Below are positions 16,952-25,282 of a stretch of 64,000 nt of DNA, piece after piece. The stretch lies in NCBI GenBank assembly GCA_902461815.1, contig CABPZE010000004.1, forward strand, positions 1 through 64,000, read 5' to 3'. Position 1 is the stretch's first letter, and each line of letters opens with the position of its first letter. The DNA is from CAG-390 sp003523225. Its GTDB lineage: Bacteria > Bacillota > Clostridia > Oscillospirales > CAG-272. Under the pieces are notes generated by a model, which ran no database searches, was not told the DNA's origin, and saw only the letters and a program-made list of their open reading frames with translations. Both the position numbers and the translations under genes were made by a program.

Positions 16952-17046
16952 TGCGTCCGTACAGACAAAAAGCATTTTTGTCTATTCTTCGTAGCGAGCA
17001 TAGATTTTGTGTATCCTTTGTCCGTACACGGTCAAAGTTCACGCAA

Positions 17047-17084
17047 AATCGGGACTTCATGGGGAGCGCCCCATACCCCCGATT
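17047..17084. repeat. Nested palindrome upstream of the MobC-like gene
   Basis: An outer pair AATCGGG (17047-17053) and CCCGATT (17078-17084) encloses an inner ATGGGG (17059-17064) and CCCCAT (17069-17074). Nested inverted repeats beside a MobC-like gene are the kind of structure found at transfer origins. No relaxase gene is present in the window, so this remains a candidate only. Confidence 0.45.
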
Positions 17085-17105
17085 GCACGACAATAAAGGA
17101 GCAGA

Positions 17106-17519
17106 ATGAAGAAAGAAATCAAGCAAAACAGATTTGAAATGCGTCTGTCCGACAGCGAAAAAGAGAAACTGAAAGCCTGCGCCGCTATGTGCGATTGCGC
17201 ACCGACAGACTATATGAGATTATTGCTTTGGGGCTTGCGTCCGGCAAAGCTTCCGAAAGAAAAGTATGCCGATATGCTGGGGCAGATCATAAAGCTGAAC
17301 AAGAAGCTTGAAGCATTGACCGCAGAAATCAAGCTGACGGGTGAGCACCCCATTGACGAGATCTGGTTTACCATTCAAAATATCGATAGCGCAATTGAAG
17401 AAATGATGGAAGCAATTCATCATCCGTTTGAGGTCACCGAGCCGAATGATGTGAATCTGCTCCCGATGAAAAAGCACATGGAGAGGAGTGAAGCGAATGA
17501 CGTTGAAAGAACTCGGTAA
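17106..17519 (+). CDS. MobC-like / ribbon-helix-helix mobilization protein
   Basis: A 137-residue protein starting with a ribbon-helix-helix-like strand and helices (KQNRFEMRLSDSEKEKLK, then a Cys-containing helix CAAMCDCAPTDYMRLLL), the pattern of MobC-type relaxosome accessory proteins that bind near an origin of transfer. AAAGGAG precedes the ATG. The C-terminal half is helical and lacks known motifs. No relaxase is encoded nearby, so if it acts in mobilization the relaxase is supplied elsewhere. It could instead be a plain RHH regulator of the recombinase module. Confidence 0.7.
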   Translation: MKKEIKQNRFEMRLSDSEKEKLKACAAMCDCAPTDYMRLLLWGLRPAKLPKEKYADMLGQIIKLNKKLEALTAEIKLTGEHPIDEIWFTIQNIDSAIEEMMEAIHHPFEVTEPNDVNLLPMKKHMERSEANDVERTR

Positions 17520-17787
17520 GCGAGTGATTGAAGTGTTATCAAGCAATAAATGCGGCACTGTTCCGCAGGAATGGCTTGACGGTCTTGAAGAATTGGGCAA
17601 AAGAATTGTCAAGGCACTGAACAACAAGCGCGGTTCTTGGGGGCTTCCGCCAAGCGAAGGCGAAGTCATTGCCCAGGCACTTATGCCCGATATTATCGCC
17701 TTTTTTGAGACCGAGGAGGGCAAGCAGATTTACGAGCAGTGGAAGCGTGAACAAGAAGAAAAGAAGAGCAAAAACGATGTCGCATAA
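17497..17787 (+). CDS. Small hypothetical protein of the recombinase module
   Basis: A 96-residue, helical and charged protein. The start at ATG 17497 has GAGGAG about 8 bases upstream, although GTG 17488 is possible. It overlaps the preceding gene by 23 bases and is 15 bases before the recombinase, so it is translated as part of the module. I do not recognise a family. A recombination-directionality factor would fit the size and place, but that is speculation. Confidence 0.65.
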   Translation: MTLKELGKRVIEVLSSNKCGTVPQEWLDGLEELGKRIVKALNNKRGSWGLPPSEGEVIAQALMPDIIAFFETEEGKQIYEQWKREQEEKKSKNDVA

Positions 17788-17802
17788 CGAAGGAGGTGGA
17801 AC

Positions 17803-19269
17803 ATGAAAGGTGTTATTTACGCACGCTACTCCTCAGATAATCAGCGAGAGGAAAGCATTGACGGTCAGATACGAGAGTGCCGTGCATTTGCCGAGCGAAA
17901 CGGCATTGATATCGTGGATTGCTATATTGACCGTGCTATGTCGGCAAAGACCGACAACCGCCCCGAATTTCAGCGGATGATCAAGGATAGCGGCAGTAAA
18001 GCCTTTGAAGTCGTCCTCGTTTGGAAGCTTGACCGCTTTGCCCGTGACCGTTACGACTCGGCGTATTATAAGCGAACGCTTCGCAAGAATGGCGTCGAGC
18101 TCGTGTCCATCACCGAGGCGATCTCCGAGGGAGCCGAGGGCATCCTTTTGGAAGCACTGCTTGAAGGCATGGCGGAGTATTATTCGGTGGAGCTTGCAGA
18201 GAAAACCTTGCGAGGCATGACTGAAAACGCTTTCGCCTGCAAGGTCAACGGAACGGTTCCCCTCGGTTATGTGGCAACAGAGGATAAGCACTATCAAATC
18301 GACCCGATGTATGCACCCATCATTATCGAAATCTTTGAAATGTACCTTGACGGCAAAACGATGGAACAGATCGCCACCAACCTTAAGAGCCGCGGCATCT
18401 ATAACCGAAAGGGCAGGGAGATCTCCGAGAATGTCATCGGCGGTATTCTCAGAAATCGACGGTATATCGGTGAGTATCGCTTCCGAGACATCGTAACCCC
18501 CGGTGGTATACCTGCCATTGTTCCGCAAGACTTGTTTGACCTTGTGCAGAAGAGAATGGAAACCAACCGCAAAGCACCGGCAAGGCACAAAGCGGAAGAA
18601 GAATATCTGCTTTCGACCAAACTGTTCTGCGGTAAATGTCAGCGCATGATGGCAGGGGAGAGCGGAAAACGCAAAGACATTTCCGTGTATCGCTATTATA
18701 AATGCTCGGGTGTCAAACGCAAGCTCGGTTGCGACAAAAAGACGGTACGCAAGGAATGGATTGAAGATCTGGTGGTCGAGCAGATCAAACGGCTTGTCCA
18801 TGATGATGAAACGGTCAACACCCTTGCTGACCTTGTGATGGACTTGCAGGGAAGGGCAAACACGACCTTGCCGTATCTGCAACAGCAGCTTGCAAAAATC
18901 AATACGGGTATCGACAATCTTGTAAATGCCATTCAGATGGGCATCTGCAATGATGCGACTAAGAAGCGAATAGATGAGCTTGAAGCACGGAAAGCCGAGA
19001 TTGAGGTGCAGATTGCTAAAGAGGAAATCGCCAAGCCGAAGCTGACACGTGACCAAGTCTGCTGTTATCTCTATCATTTCCGCACCTTTGATACCAACAA
19101 CTTTGAACACCGCAGAAGATTTATAGACACCTTTATCAACCGCATATTCCTATACGACGATAAGATCGTTATCACATTCAACTATCAAAACGGGACAAAG
19201 ACTGTCACATTTGCCGAGCTTGAAGCTTCGGGTATTCTTTCGGAATTGGCAGAAAACGGGGAGCCATAA
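17803..19269 (+). CDS. Large serine recombinase (site-specific integrase)
   Basis: The 488-residue protein has an N-terminal resolvase catalytic domain (about 1-150) with the nucleophile serine in IYARYSSDNQ, the active-site Arg region VWKLDRFARDR and the following LLEGMAEYYSVELAEKT helix. A recombinase domain (about 160-260), a zinc ribbon (FCGKCQRMM with KCSG and GCDKK, about 273-310) and a coiled-coil segment (about 345-410) follow. These enzymes integrate and excise phages and integrative elements at short att sites. AGGAGG precedes the ATG. As the last gene of the left island it marks the probable right edge, with att close to its 3' end. Confidence 0.95.
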   Translation: MKGVIYARYSSDNQREESIDGQIRECRAFAERNGIDIVDCYIDRAMSAKTDNRPEFQRMIKDSGSKAFEVVLVWKLDRFARDRYDSAYYKRTLRKNGVELVSITEAISEGAEGILLEALLEGMAEYYSVELAEKTLRGMTENAFACKVNGTVPLGYVATEDKHYQIDPMYAPIIIEIFEMYLDGKTMEQIATNLKSRGIYNRKGREISENVIGGILRNRRYIGEYRFRDIVTPGGIPAIVPQDLFDLVQKRMETNRKAPARHKAEEEYLLSTKLFCGKCQRMMAGESGKRKDISVYRYYKCSGVKRKLGCDKKTVRKEWIEDLVVEQIKRLVHDDETVNTLADLVMDLQGRANTTLPYLQQQLAKINTGIDNLVNAIQMGICNDATKKRIDELEARKAEIEVQIAKEEIAKPKLTRDQVCCYLYHFRTFDTNNFEHRRRFIDTFINRIFLYDDKIVITFNYQNGTKTVTFAELEASGILSELAENGEP

Positions 19270-19293
19270 TGGGGCAACAATTTTGCACCCTAA

Positions 19294-19326
19294 CACAAAA
19301 GTCCTTGTAAATCAAGGGCTTTTCGT
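19294..19326 (+). terminator. Terminator after the recombinase
   Basis: AAAAGTCCTTG (19297-19307) pairs with CAAGGGCTTTT (19313-19323), one G-T pair, around TAAAT; the pairing extends one or two bases outward. Confidence 0.75.
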
Positions 19327-19383
19327 GTTTTTAGGGGTAAAAAACAACCCCCTTTCACCATCGCACCTTTTCCCCGACCTTTT

Positions 19384-19394
19384 GGACTTGAACC
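19384..19394 (-). other. tRNA T-arm-like sequence after the recombinase
   Basis: On the minus strand the 11 bases read GGTTCAAGTCC, a common T-arm sequence, but neither the T stem nor an acceptor stem can be completed. It could be a relic of a tRNA 3' end used as an attachment site. Confidence 0.3.
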
Positions 19395-19521
19395 TGCGAC
19401 TTTATCACATTATCGAAGAGCAACTGCCTTCAAGGATTAGAATTTTCTCGTAAAAGTAATGAAAATATTATATGCAGTCAATAAATCACTTTTCGGTTGA
19501 GGCATATCATTCATAAATTGC

Positions 19522-19550
19522 TTGATTTAACTTGTACTGTGTGCTATCAT
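19522..19550 (+). promoter_or_regulatory. Promoter of the XRE regulator gene
   Basis: TTGATT (19522-19527) and TATCAT (19545-19550) with 17-base spacing, 28 bases before the gene. Confidence 0.65.
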
Positions 19551-19578
19551 ATAAACAAGCAAACCAAGGGGGAAGAAA

Positions 19579-21126
19579 ATGAGAATTAAAATTGCAGAAA
19601 ATATAAAAAAATTTCGCATAGCAAGTGGATATACTCAAAGTGAGCTCGCAATACTTTTGTCTGTTTCTCCCCAAGCGGTAAGCAGGTGGGAAAATGGTCA
19701 AGCTTTTCCGGATATTACTCTTTTGCCTTTGCTTGCAAAATATCTCAACGTAACCATAGACGAGATCATGGGGAGCGAAGAGCAACGAGGTGAATGCTTG
19801 AAAAAAGAGGCATTTGAACGCAAGATGGCAAATATTGACGATGAATCCGAAAGAGTGAAAAATGAGCTTCGTATTCTTGAAATTTATGAAGAATTGGCAC
19901 ATACGGAGTTGCCTTATCTGATCAACTATTTTCGGCATTTAATGAATATAAAAGCACATGAACGGTTTATACTAAATGATTTAGAGAGCCGAATTGAAAG
20001 TGCTCGGCAAATGATTCGGGATCGCCTGAAAATATCAAATATGCGCGACCGTGTGACTCTGTTAAGTACCGTGGCAGCTTTTGAAGATGAAAAGAACCTG
20101 ACACGTTGGGCAGACGAATATCAGCTCCCCGAATATATTAGAGCAAACTTTTGGGATGAGCTTTTACTGACAAGATATACAAGAGAACAAAACGTCAATA
20201 AATTGAGCGAACAAAACCAAAAAATTCTGTACGAGCATATCAAAAACACCATTTATTATTTGACCGACAGTGTTCACGGCGATATGAGAGCACAAGGAAC
20301 AGAATTTAGTGATTTGGAAAGATATAAGACGGCGTTTGATACACTTTCCCTTTATTCGACACAAGTGGACGATGTCTTTATCTTTGTCCGAATTATTGCA
20401 GAGGTGAGATACGCCGAGACACTTTTGATGAATGGGTGCATTGAAGAAAGTCTTTTATCGTTTGCGTTAGCCACCGAGCATCTTTCGGTATTGCATCAAA
20501 TACCCAATGGCAGTGTGCTTTACGGTTCTGTTTCCTCTCTCAGTTCCTTTCATCTTGTCATCAATGGTATGGATAAGCTTGAAAAATGCGTGTTCAATTT
20601 GGGAGGCTATGATAAAAATCCGATCTTTGACAAAATTCGCACAGATAAGCGTTTTATAAAGTATGAGGAAACGCAGAAACAATTTCTTCCTCAGAGAAAC
20701 TGCAGAAGTTGGGTGAACGAAAACGGAAGCGATACCTTGGATGCCAAGTGGGAAATGCTTTTGAGCAGAGCAAAAAAAGATGCGGATGAGCTTTCCAACG
20801 GCAACACGGTGGTGATGCTTACCGCAAAAGGTACTGTTTATTCTGTTTCATTGCAGAATGGTCATTCTGCAATTGAAGCAGAGGGCGTAATAAAGCTTTT
20901 TATTGAGAAAAAGAAAAACAGTGATGCAAAAATCGAACGCTTGATATGTATGTGGCATGACGGCAGCATCGACCTTCCTTCATACGCTTTCAGAGAAGCA
21001 CTTGTGTCCGCTGAGGTTTCAAATCTTTCTGCAAAAATGCTTTTAAGCGGATTGAATGGGTATGTTGTTAAAACAATAAAGGCATCCATGCCTGAAGGAT
21101 ATGAAAAGAAATTTTTTTATTATTGA
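19579..21126 (+). CDS. XRE-family regulator with a large C-terminal domain
   Basis: The 515-residue protein starts with a canonical HTH_3 domain (about 5-62: FRIASGYTQSELAILLS, VSPQAVSRWENGQAFPDITLLPLLAKYL). About 450 residues of mostly helical sequence follow, probably TPR-like in the middle (about 90-360), then a distinct, more polar end with no motif I recognise. HTH-plus-TPR regulators are common in Clostridia and often respond to peptides or stress. AAGGGGGAAG precedes the ATG. The 3' end overlaps the next gene by 26 bases, so the two are coupled. The broken XRE gene at 26533 has a similar N-terminal layout. Confidence 0.85.
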   Translation: MRIKIAENIKKFRIASGYTQSELAILLSVSPQAVSRWENGQAFPDITLLPLLAKYLNVTIDEIMGSEEQRGECLKKEAFERKMANIDDESERVKNELRILEIYEELAHTELPYLINYFRHLMNIKAHERFILNDLESRIESARQMIRDRLKISNMRDRVTLLSTVAAFEDEKNLTRWADEYQLPEYIRANFWDELLLTRYTREQNVNKLSEQNQKILYEHIKNTIYYLTDSVHGDMRAQGTEFSDLERYKTAFDTLSLYSTQVDDVFIFVRIIAEVRYAETLLMNGCIEESLLSFALATEHLSVLHQIPNGSVLYGSVSSLSSFHLVINGMDKLEKCVFNLGGYDKNPIFDKIRTDKRFIKYEETQKQFLPQRNCRSWVNENGSDTLDAKWEMLLSRAKKDADELSNGNTVVMLTAKGTVYSVSLQNGHSAIEAEGVIKLFIEKKKNSDAKIERLICMWHDGSIDLPSYAFREALVSAEVSNLSAKMLLSGLNGYVVKTIKASMPEGYEKKFFYY

Positions 21127-21604
21127 TGATTATGCAGATCCGCAAAAAGACGCAATATACCGAATGCTGAAGGACAAAAAGAAGGATTATTTGTTTTTGG
21201 ATGCGCAACCTTTTTGTAATAATGTTTTCGAACCGCATTATTACAGGCGGGTGTGGCTGGAATTATGCAGAAGCGTTTCCGAGCAGCTTGATATGGATAT
21301 TGCTTTCTGTGGTGCGCTGTCCCCAGATATGATAGAGAACATAGAGAATACCCATTTTTTCACCGTTCACTGGTTAACGATATTCAGTAGTGATGAGAAG
21401 ATTATAGCACGCCTTGAAATATCAAAAATCAAGGAAAGTACCGGCGCAATTCTTCGTAACAAGTGGGTAAAAGCCAACTATAAGACCGTATTCCCACAAG
21501 TGAAGCTGTTGGATATCACCGAAATGTCAGATGAATTTGTTGCAGATACGATTGATCGTTGGATAGTATCGCATAGCAGTCATAATTTACAAAAGCAGGA
21601 GTAA
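21101..21604 (+). CDS. Kinase-like protein without a P-loop
   Basis: A 167-residue protein. The middle (YYRRVWLELCRSVSEQ, IAFCGALSPDMIE, FFTVHWLTIFSSDEKIIARL) resembles the lid and core part of small AAA/nucleoside-kinase-like proteins, but no Walker A motif precedes it and the N-terminus is short. Either it is a degenerate copy that lost its nucleotide-binding half or it binds without hydrolysing. It starts within the XRE gene (ATG 21101, GAAGGAT upstream) and ends 4 bases before the next gene. The family assignment is by eye and uncertain. Confidence 0.5.
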   Translation: MKRNFFIIDDYADPQKDAIYRMLKDKKKDYLFLDAQPFCNNVFEPHYYRRVWLELCRSVSEQLDMDIAFCGALSPDMIENIENTHFFTVHWLTIFSSDEKIIARLEISKIKESTGAILRNKWVKANYKTVFPQVKLLDITEMSDEFVADTIDRWIVSHSSHNLQKQE

Positions 21605-21608
21605 TGTC

Positions 21609-22136
21609 ATGTTGATTACCGGAAAAATATATTTTACGTGTGTTCCATTCGGCAGAAAAATGGAGGATTTTGTTGCATTTCTGACTCACTGCGCGGTTGA
21701 GAATCAAATATGGATCAACACAGGTGAGCAGATCAGAAATTTGGAAGCGAGGTATAAGTATTCCATAGATAACAGGGAAACCAATGAACTTGAAGAGATG
21801 TATCTTCCCTTTGAAATAACGGACGCCAAGAATACGGACGAATGTAGTCGAATCATAAGCGGCATATGGTATTGTGATACGGATTTTGGCATAGCCGATT
21901 GGGGGAGCTCTGCTATTCCAAATATCGAAAAATTTTTGGTACAAATCATGGAGCACGATTTGATTGAGGACGTTCAGATTGCCATTGATTTGGCGCATGG
22001 TTATACACCGTCTGAGTATTCAAATCTCAATATCACGGCGAAGGATTTTTGTAAAATACTTATGTCACTGCCTAATCACAATGCGCTACCGGCTGCGCAA
22101 TTTAATATTAAAAAATCAGGTAACGAGCCATTATGA
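21609..22136 (+). CDS. Hypothetical protein downstream of the XRE unit
   Basis: A 175-residue soluble protein with no recognised domain. It follows the kinase-like gene by 4 bases with AGCAGGAG upstream, so it is the third gene of the XRE unit. A long N-terminal segment of alternating hydrophobic residues and a Trp-rich middle (SGIWYCDTDFGIADWG) suggest a compact mixed fold. No function can be given. Confidence 0.6.
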   Translation: MLITGKIYFTCVPFGRKMEDFVAFLTHCAVENQIWINTGEQIRNLEARYKYSIDNRETNELEEMYLPFEITDAKNTDECSRIISGIWYCDTDFGIADWGSSAIPNIEKFLVQIMEHDLIEDVQIAIDLAHGYTPSEYSNLNITAKDFCKILMSLPNHNALPAAQFNIKKSGNEPL

Positions 22137-22176
22137 TATGAAAAGGTTCAAAATTGTTGGGGTAACTCACAAGAAG

Positions 22177-22210
22177 ACCCTTGTAAACACTATGCTTTCA
22201 AGGTTTTTTT
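22177..22210 (+). terminator. Terminator after the XRE unit
   Basis: ACCCTTG pairs imperfectly with CAAGGT and runs into seven T residues. Confidence 0.6.
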
Positions 22211-22378
22211 GTATCTAAAATCAAGAATAATTTCAAGAAAAACATCATTTTTTCCTTGCACTGCTTGATAAGGTATAATATTTTTCGAAAATTGAAAAAA
22301 GAGCTAAAAAGGTAGACATGCTCAAAGAACTCTGGTAGAATGAAGTAGCTACACAAACATTCGAAAGGAGATTTGAAC

Positions 22379-23558
22379 ATGTCCAAGCCCATTATACAGT
22401 TAAACGAGGAAAGCGTCAAGAGCGAATTAAAAGAATTGGTTCGAAACAGTGTGGAAGAAACGCTGAATGAGCTGTTGAACAAAGAAGCCGAAGAGCTGAC
22501 GAGCGCGGCAAAGTACGAACGCACCGAGGCGCGTCAGGGCTACCGTTCGGGGCATTACAGTCGTAAATTGACTACGACATCCGGTGAAGTACGCCTTGAG
22601 ATACCTAAACTTAAAGGTGTACCGTTTGAAACAGCGATCATCGAGCGTTATCGTCGTCGGGAAAGTTCGGTGGAGGAAGCCTTGATCGAAATGTACCTTG
22701 CAGGCGTATCCGTGCGCCGGGTGGATGACATCTTGGAAGCCCTGTGGGGCAGCCGTGTGTCGGTATCTACCATCAGCGATCTGAATCAGAAAGCCTATGT
22801 GCATATTGAGGAATGGCGTAATCGCAAGTTGTCCGGCAAGTACCCATATGTCTATGTGGATGGGATCTATCTCAAGCGCAACTGGGGCGGAGAGTTTGAA
22901 AATGTCAGCATTCTGGTCGCCATCGGAGTAGACGAGGACGGTTACCGTGAGATCATCGGTGCGTCGGAAGGCATGAAGGAGGATGCCGAAAGCTGGAAAA
23001 GCTTCCTTGTATGGCTCAAAGAACGCGGACTTGATGGCGTAAAACTCATTGTCGGGGACAAATGTCTTGGAATGTGCAACGCCGTGGCATAGGTCTTTCC
23101 GGAGGCGAAATTACCAGCGTTGTACCGTGCATTTCTACCGTAACGTTTTCTCCGTTACACCAAGGAAACATATGCGCGAGGTCACACGGATGCTCAAAGC
23201 GATACACGCGCAGGAGAGTAAGGAAGCCGCGCGAAAGAAGGCACGTGATGTCGCAGAAAAGTTACGCTCCATGCGGCTGAATGAGGCAGCCAAAAAGGTG
23301 GAGGACGGAATTGAAGATACCTTGACATACATGGATTTCCCGTCACAGCACTGGTTGAAGATCCGGACAAACAATGTTATTGAACGTATGAATCGTGAGA
23401 TACGACGCAGAACGAGAGTCGTTGGTACGTTCCCGGACGGAAAGTCTGCTCTGATGCTGGTCTGCGCCAGACTGCGGTATGTTTCGGGAAAGGAGTGGGG
23501 ATCAAAGCGGTATCTTTGCATGAAATACTTGACTGAAGCCGCGACAGAAGTGGCATAA
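22379..23558 (+). pseudogene. IS256-family transposase, inactivated
   Basis: The two pieces together make a near full-length IS256/mutator-type transposase: N-terminal half to KLIVGDKCLGM and C-terminal half from YQRCTVHFYRNVF to the end, with DDE-type residues in VYVDGIYLKRN, LIVGDK and NNVIERMNRE. The frame is broken twice: TAG at 23090-23092, where homologues have Glu (AVAEVFPEAK), and one extra T in AAATTACC near 23111. ATG 22379 follows GAAAGGAG. I could not define terminal inverted repeats with confidence. The copy is dead and is followed directly by a hairpin array. Confidence 0.9.
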
Positions 23559-23573
23559 ACACAGCAATTAAAT

Positions 23574-23699
23574 AGCATCTGCCGCCGACGGAGTCAAGGG
23601 TCAAGATGAACGGTCTTGCGACCGCCCTTGACACCGCCGCCGACAGATGCTCTCAGACAATCAAGCGGAGCGTAGCCGCTCCATCGCCGGACTACCGGC
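23574..23699. repeat. Hairpin array next to the IS256 copy
   Basis: Three consecutive inverted repeats: a nested one (AGCATCTG 23574-23581 with CAGATGCT 23644-23651, enclosing GTCAAGGG and CCCTTGAC), then GGAGCG/CGCTCC (23667-23682) and GCCGG/CCGGC (23686-23699). It resembles in style, not sequence, the arrays at 27871 and 28822. Confidence 0.6.
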
Positions 23700-23755
23700 G
23701 CACTACTTCATTTTATCAGAAACGAATTTGCGAAAAATACTTGACAGTACCTCTT

Positions 23756-23794
23756 CCACACACGGTTTTGTATCTAAATCGTAGTCACATCACA
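23756..23794. repeat. Outer inverted repeat, left copy
   Basis: CCACACACGG-TTTG-ATCTAAATCG and a following TCACATCACA recur in inverted orientation at 28087-28125 with a handful of mismatches. The pair brackets the whole 4.4-kb repeat segment. Confidence 0.65.
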
Positions 23795-23830
23795 TGATGA
23801 GTGTATGATTTAGATGCAGGCACGAAAACC

Positions 23831-23915
23831 GCCCTGCAGCGTGCCGCAGGGCAGAAAAGCGGAGATTTCGAGAGATTCCTCCCGCCCCATCTGCTTTGCG
23901 GATGGGGCAATTTTT
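23831..23915. repeat. Hairpin pair including a terminator-like stem
   Basis: GCCCTGC (23831-23837) with GCAGGGC (23846-23852), then GCCCCATC (23884-23891) with GATGGGGC (23901-23908) followed by AATTTTT. This occupies the same slot between the outer repeat and the 181-bp repeat that array 27871-28085 occupies on the other side. Confidence 0.6.
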
Positions 23916-23968
23916 CTGACTCTGAAGTTTTTCGAAATTTTGTAGATGCATTTCTGCGCTTTGCGCGG

Positions 23969-24149
23969 TTTTCGGGTCTGTAGACAGATTCGAACCAGTG
24001 AAATGCATTTTTTGATGTAGATTCCCCACAAAGCCAAATCCGTGGACAGATTCGAACCGCCGCACACTTTCCGAACCTTTTCAAAATCCTTCCTGTTCAA
24101 AATTTATTTACAAAGCCATAGATGCAAAGGAATTTTGGATAGATTCAGA
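23969..24149. repeat. 181-bp inverted repeat, left copy
   Basis: It matches the reverse complement of 27700-27880 along its full length with about 13 mismatches by eye and no gaps. It contains two GATTCGAA T-arm-like motifs (23987-23994 and 24049-24056) 62 bases apart. The inner end runs into the promoter of the cargo gene at 24218. Confidence 0.9.
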
Positions 24150-24161
24150 CTATCGAAACGG

Positions 24162-24189
24162 TTGAAATGTTTCAAAGTTGTGGTATAAT
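24162..24189 (+). promoter_or_regulatory. Promoter of the DUF6304-like gene
   Basis: TTGAAA (24162-24167) and TATAAT (24184-24189), 16 bases apart. From the -35 to the -10 box it matches the promoter at 28765-28793 except for one inserted base, although the genes served are unrelated. Confidence 0.85.
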
Positions 24190-24217
24190 AATATAAAATA
24201 ACAAAAGGAGTACGAGT

Positions 24218-25156
24218 ATGCAATATTGCTCAACCAATCGGCTTCAAGATTTTGAATTTCACGATTCCGAATTGTCTTTTGTATCTTGGAAAGATAACCG
24301 ATTGATCGTTTCTGCCAAATATTTGAATGTTCATAAAGATGCCGCGCCTAATAATTCGGGAACCGATATGGAAATTTCCGAAGCTCGTATTACTTTTTAC
24401 GGGTTTGAATTAAAGGAATTCGAACCAAGCCGTACTTGGAAAACGGATGAGAATGGGCAATCTTATACAGATGATCCTCTCATTATTCATACCAATTCAA
24501 CTGCTCATAAAATGTTTGAAGCTGAATTGCAAAATTCAATCACGGTTATGGGCATTGTTTGCGACGATGGGGTATACGAACTTGGAGCATGCGGAATCGA
24601 TCCTTATTTTTCCGCTCGTTTCATTTTTTCTGATGTTGATATAGAGTGGAACGATTATCGAAAAAAGGCATGGTACGAACTACATAAGCAGTATAAAAAA
24701 GTCATCATGCTTTCCACACCGAGCGGAGAATTCAAATTTGACATGCGTATTATCTGTCATGACGAAGATGTATATTCCTTTGGGGGTGACAAAGTAGAAG
24801 GGCCGTCTGTTTCCGTTGGTATCAAATATGGCGGAAAAGAATTATGGGGATATGGTAAAGATCATCTTTGGGTGGATGCATTTGCTGACCTTCAAAAAAA
24901 GTTGCCGGATAATGTCAGGATTCAATGTTGCTTGACTTGCCGACATGGAAATATGTGTCCTGTTGGAAATAAACCCGGAGAACTATTCTGCACCAAAGAT
25001 GTGATAATTACTCAGAAAAGCGACTTGTTTTTCTATACCGAGGATGAAGCCGAAAGATCAAAGCGCTCTCATGACTGCACTGACATCTGCGAAAAATATC
25101 AAGAGCAAACCTCAGAGCATTATACTTATAACGACTATTTGTGCTATTTTGAATGA
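24218..25156 (+). CDS. DUF6304-like protein, possible orphan immunity protein
   Basis: A 312-residue soluble protein. An N-terminal FHDSELSFVSWKDNRLIV segment resembles small immunity-type domains. A C-terminal Cys cluster (CLTCRHGNMCPVGNKPGELFC, 21 residues apart from first to last Cys, near residue 240) resembles the CxxC-SDYSPYG-type motif I associate with DUF6304 proteins; this is from memory and unverified. AAAGGAG precedes the ATG. It stands alone between a 181-bp repeat and a dead IS3 copy, with its own promoter, as cargo of the repeat system. Confidence 0.6.
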   Translation: MQYCSTNRLQDFEFHDSELSFVSWKDNRLIVSAKYLNVHKDAAPNNSGTDMEISEARITFYGFELKEFEPSRTWKTDENGQSYTDDPLIIHTNSTAHKMFEAELQNSITVMGIVCDDGVYELGACGIDPYFSARFIFSDVDIEWNDYRKKAWYELHKQYKKVIMLSTPSGEFKFDMRIICHDEDVYSFGGDKVEGPSVSVGIKYGGKELWGYGKDHLWVDAFADLQKKLPDNVRIQCCLTCRHGNMCPVGNKPGELFCTKDVIITQKSDLFFYTEDEAERSKRSHDCTDICEKYQEQTSEHYTYNDYLCYFE

Positions 25157-25282
25157 TTACATAGGTTTTATTGCAAGCATGGCACAGCACCCGTAATGGA
25201 GTGTTATACTATAAGTGCAGTCGACAAAGCCCCAAAAACTGGTATAATAAAGAGCAAGAGACCAGAAAGGAAGGAAAAGAAG

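Noticed and set aside
17833..19110. 425-codon open frame on the minus strand opposite the recombinase
   Set aside because: It lies antisense to a clear serine recombinase and has no ribosome site or recognisable domain; it reflects codon composition.
22211..23778. GTATCTAAA on both sides of the IS256 copy as a target duplication
   Set aside because: The adjoining ends show no matching terminal inverted repeats, and the right-hand copy belongs to the outer inverted repeat that recurs at 28087.
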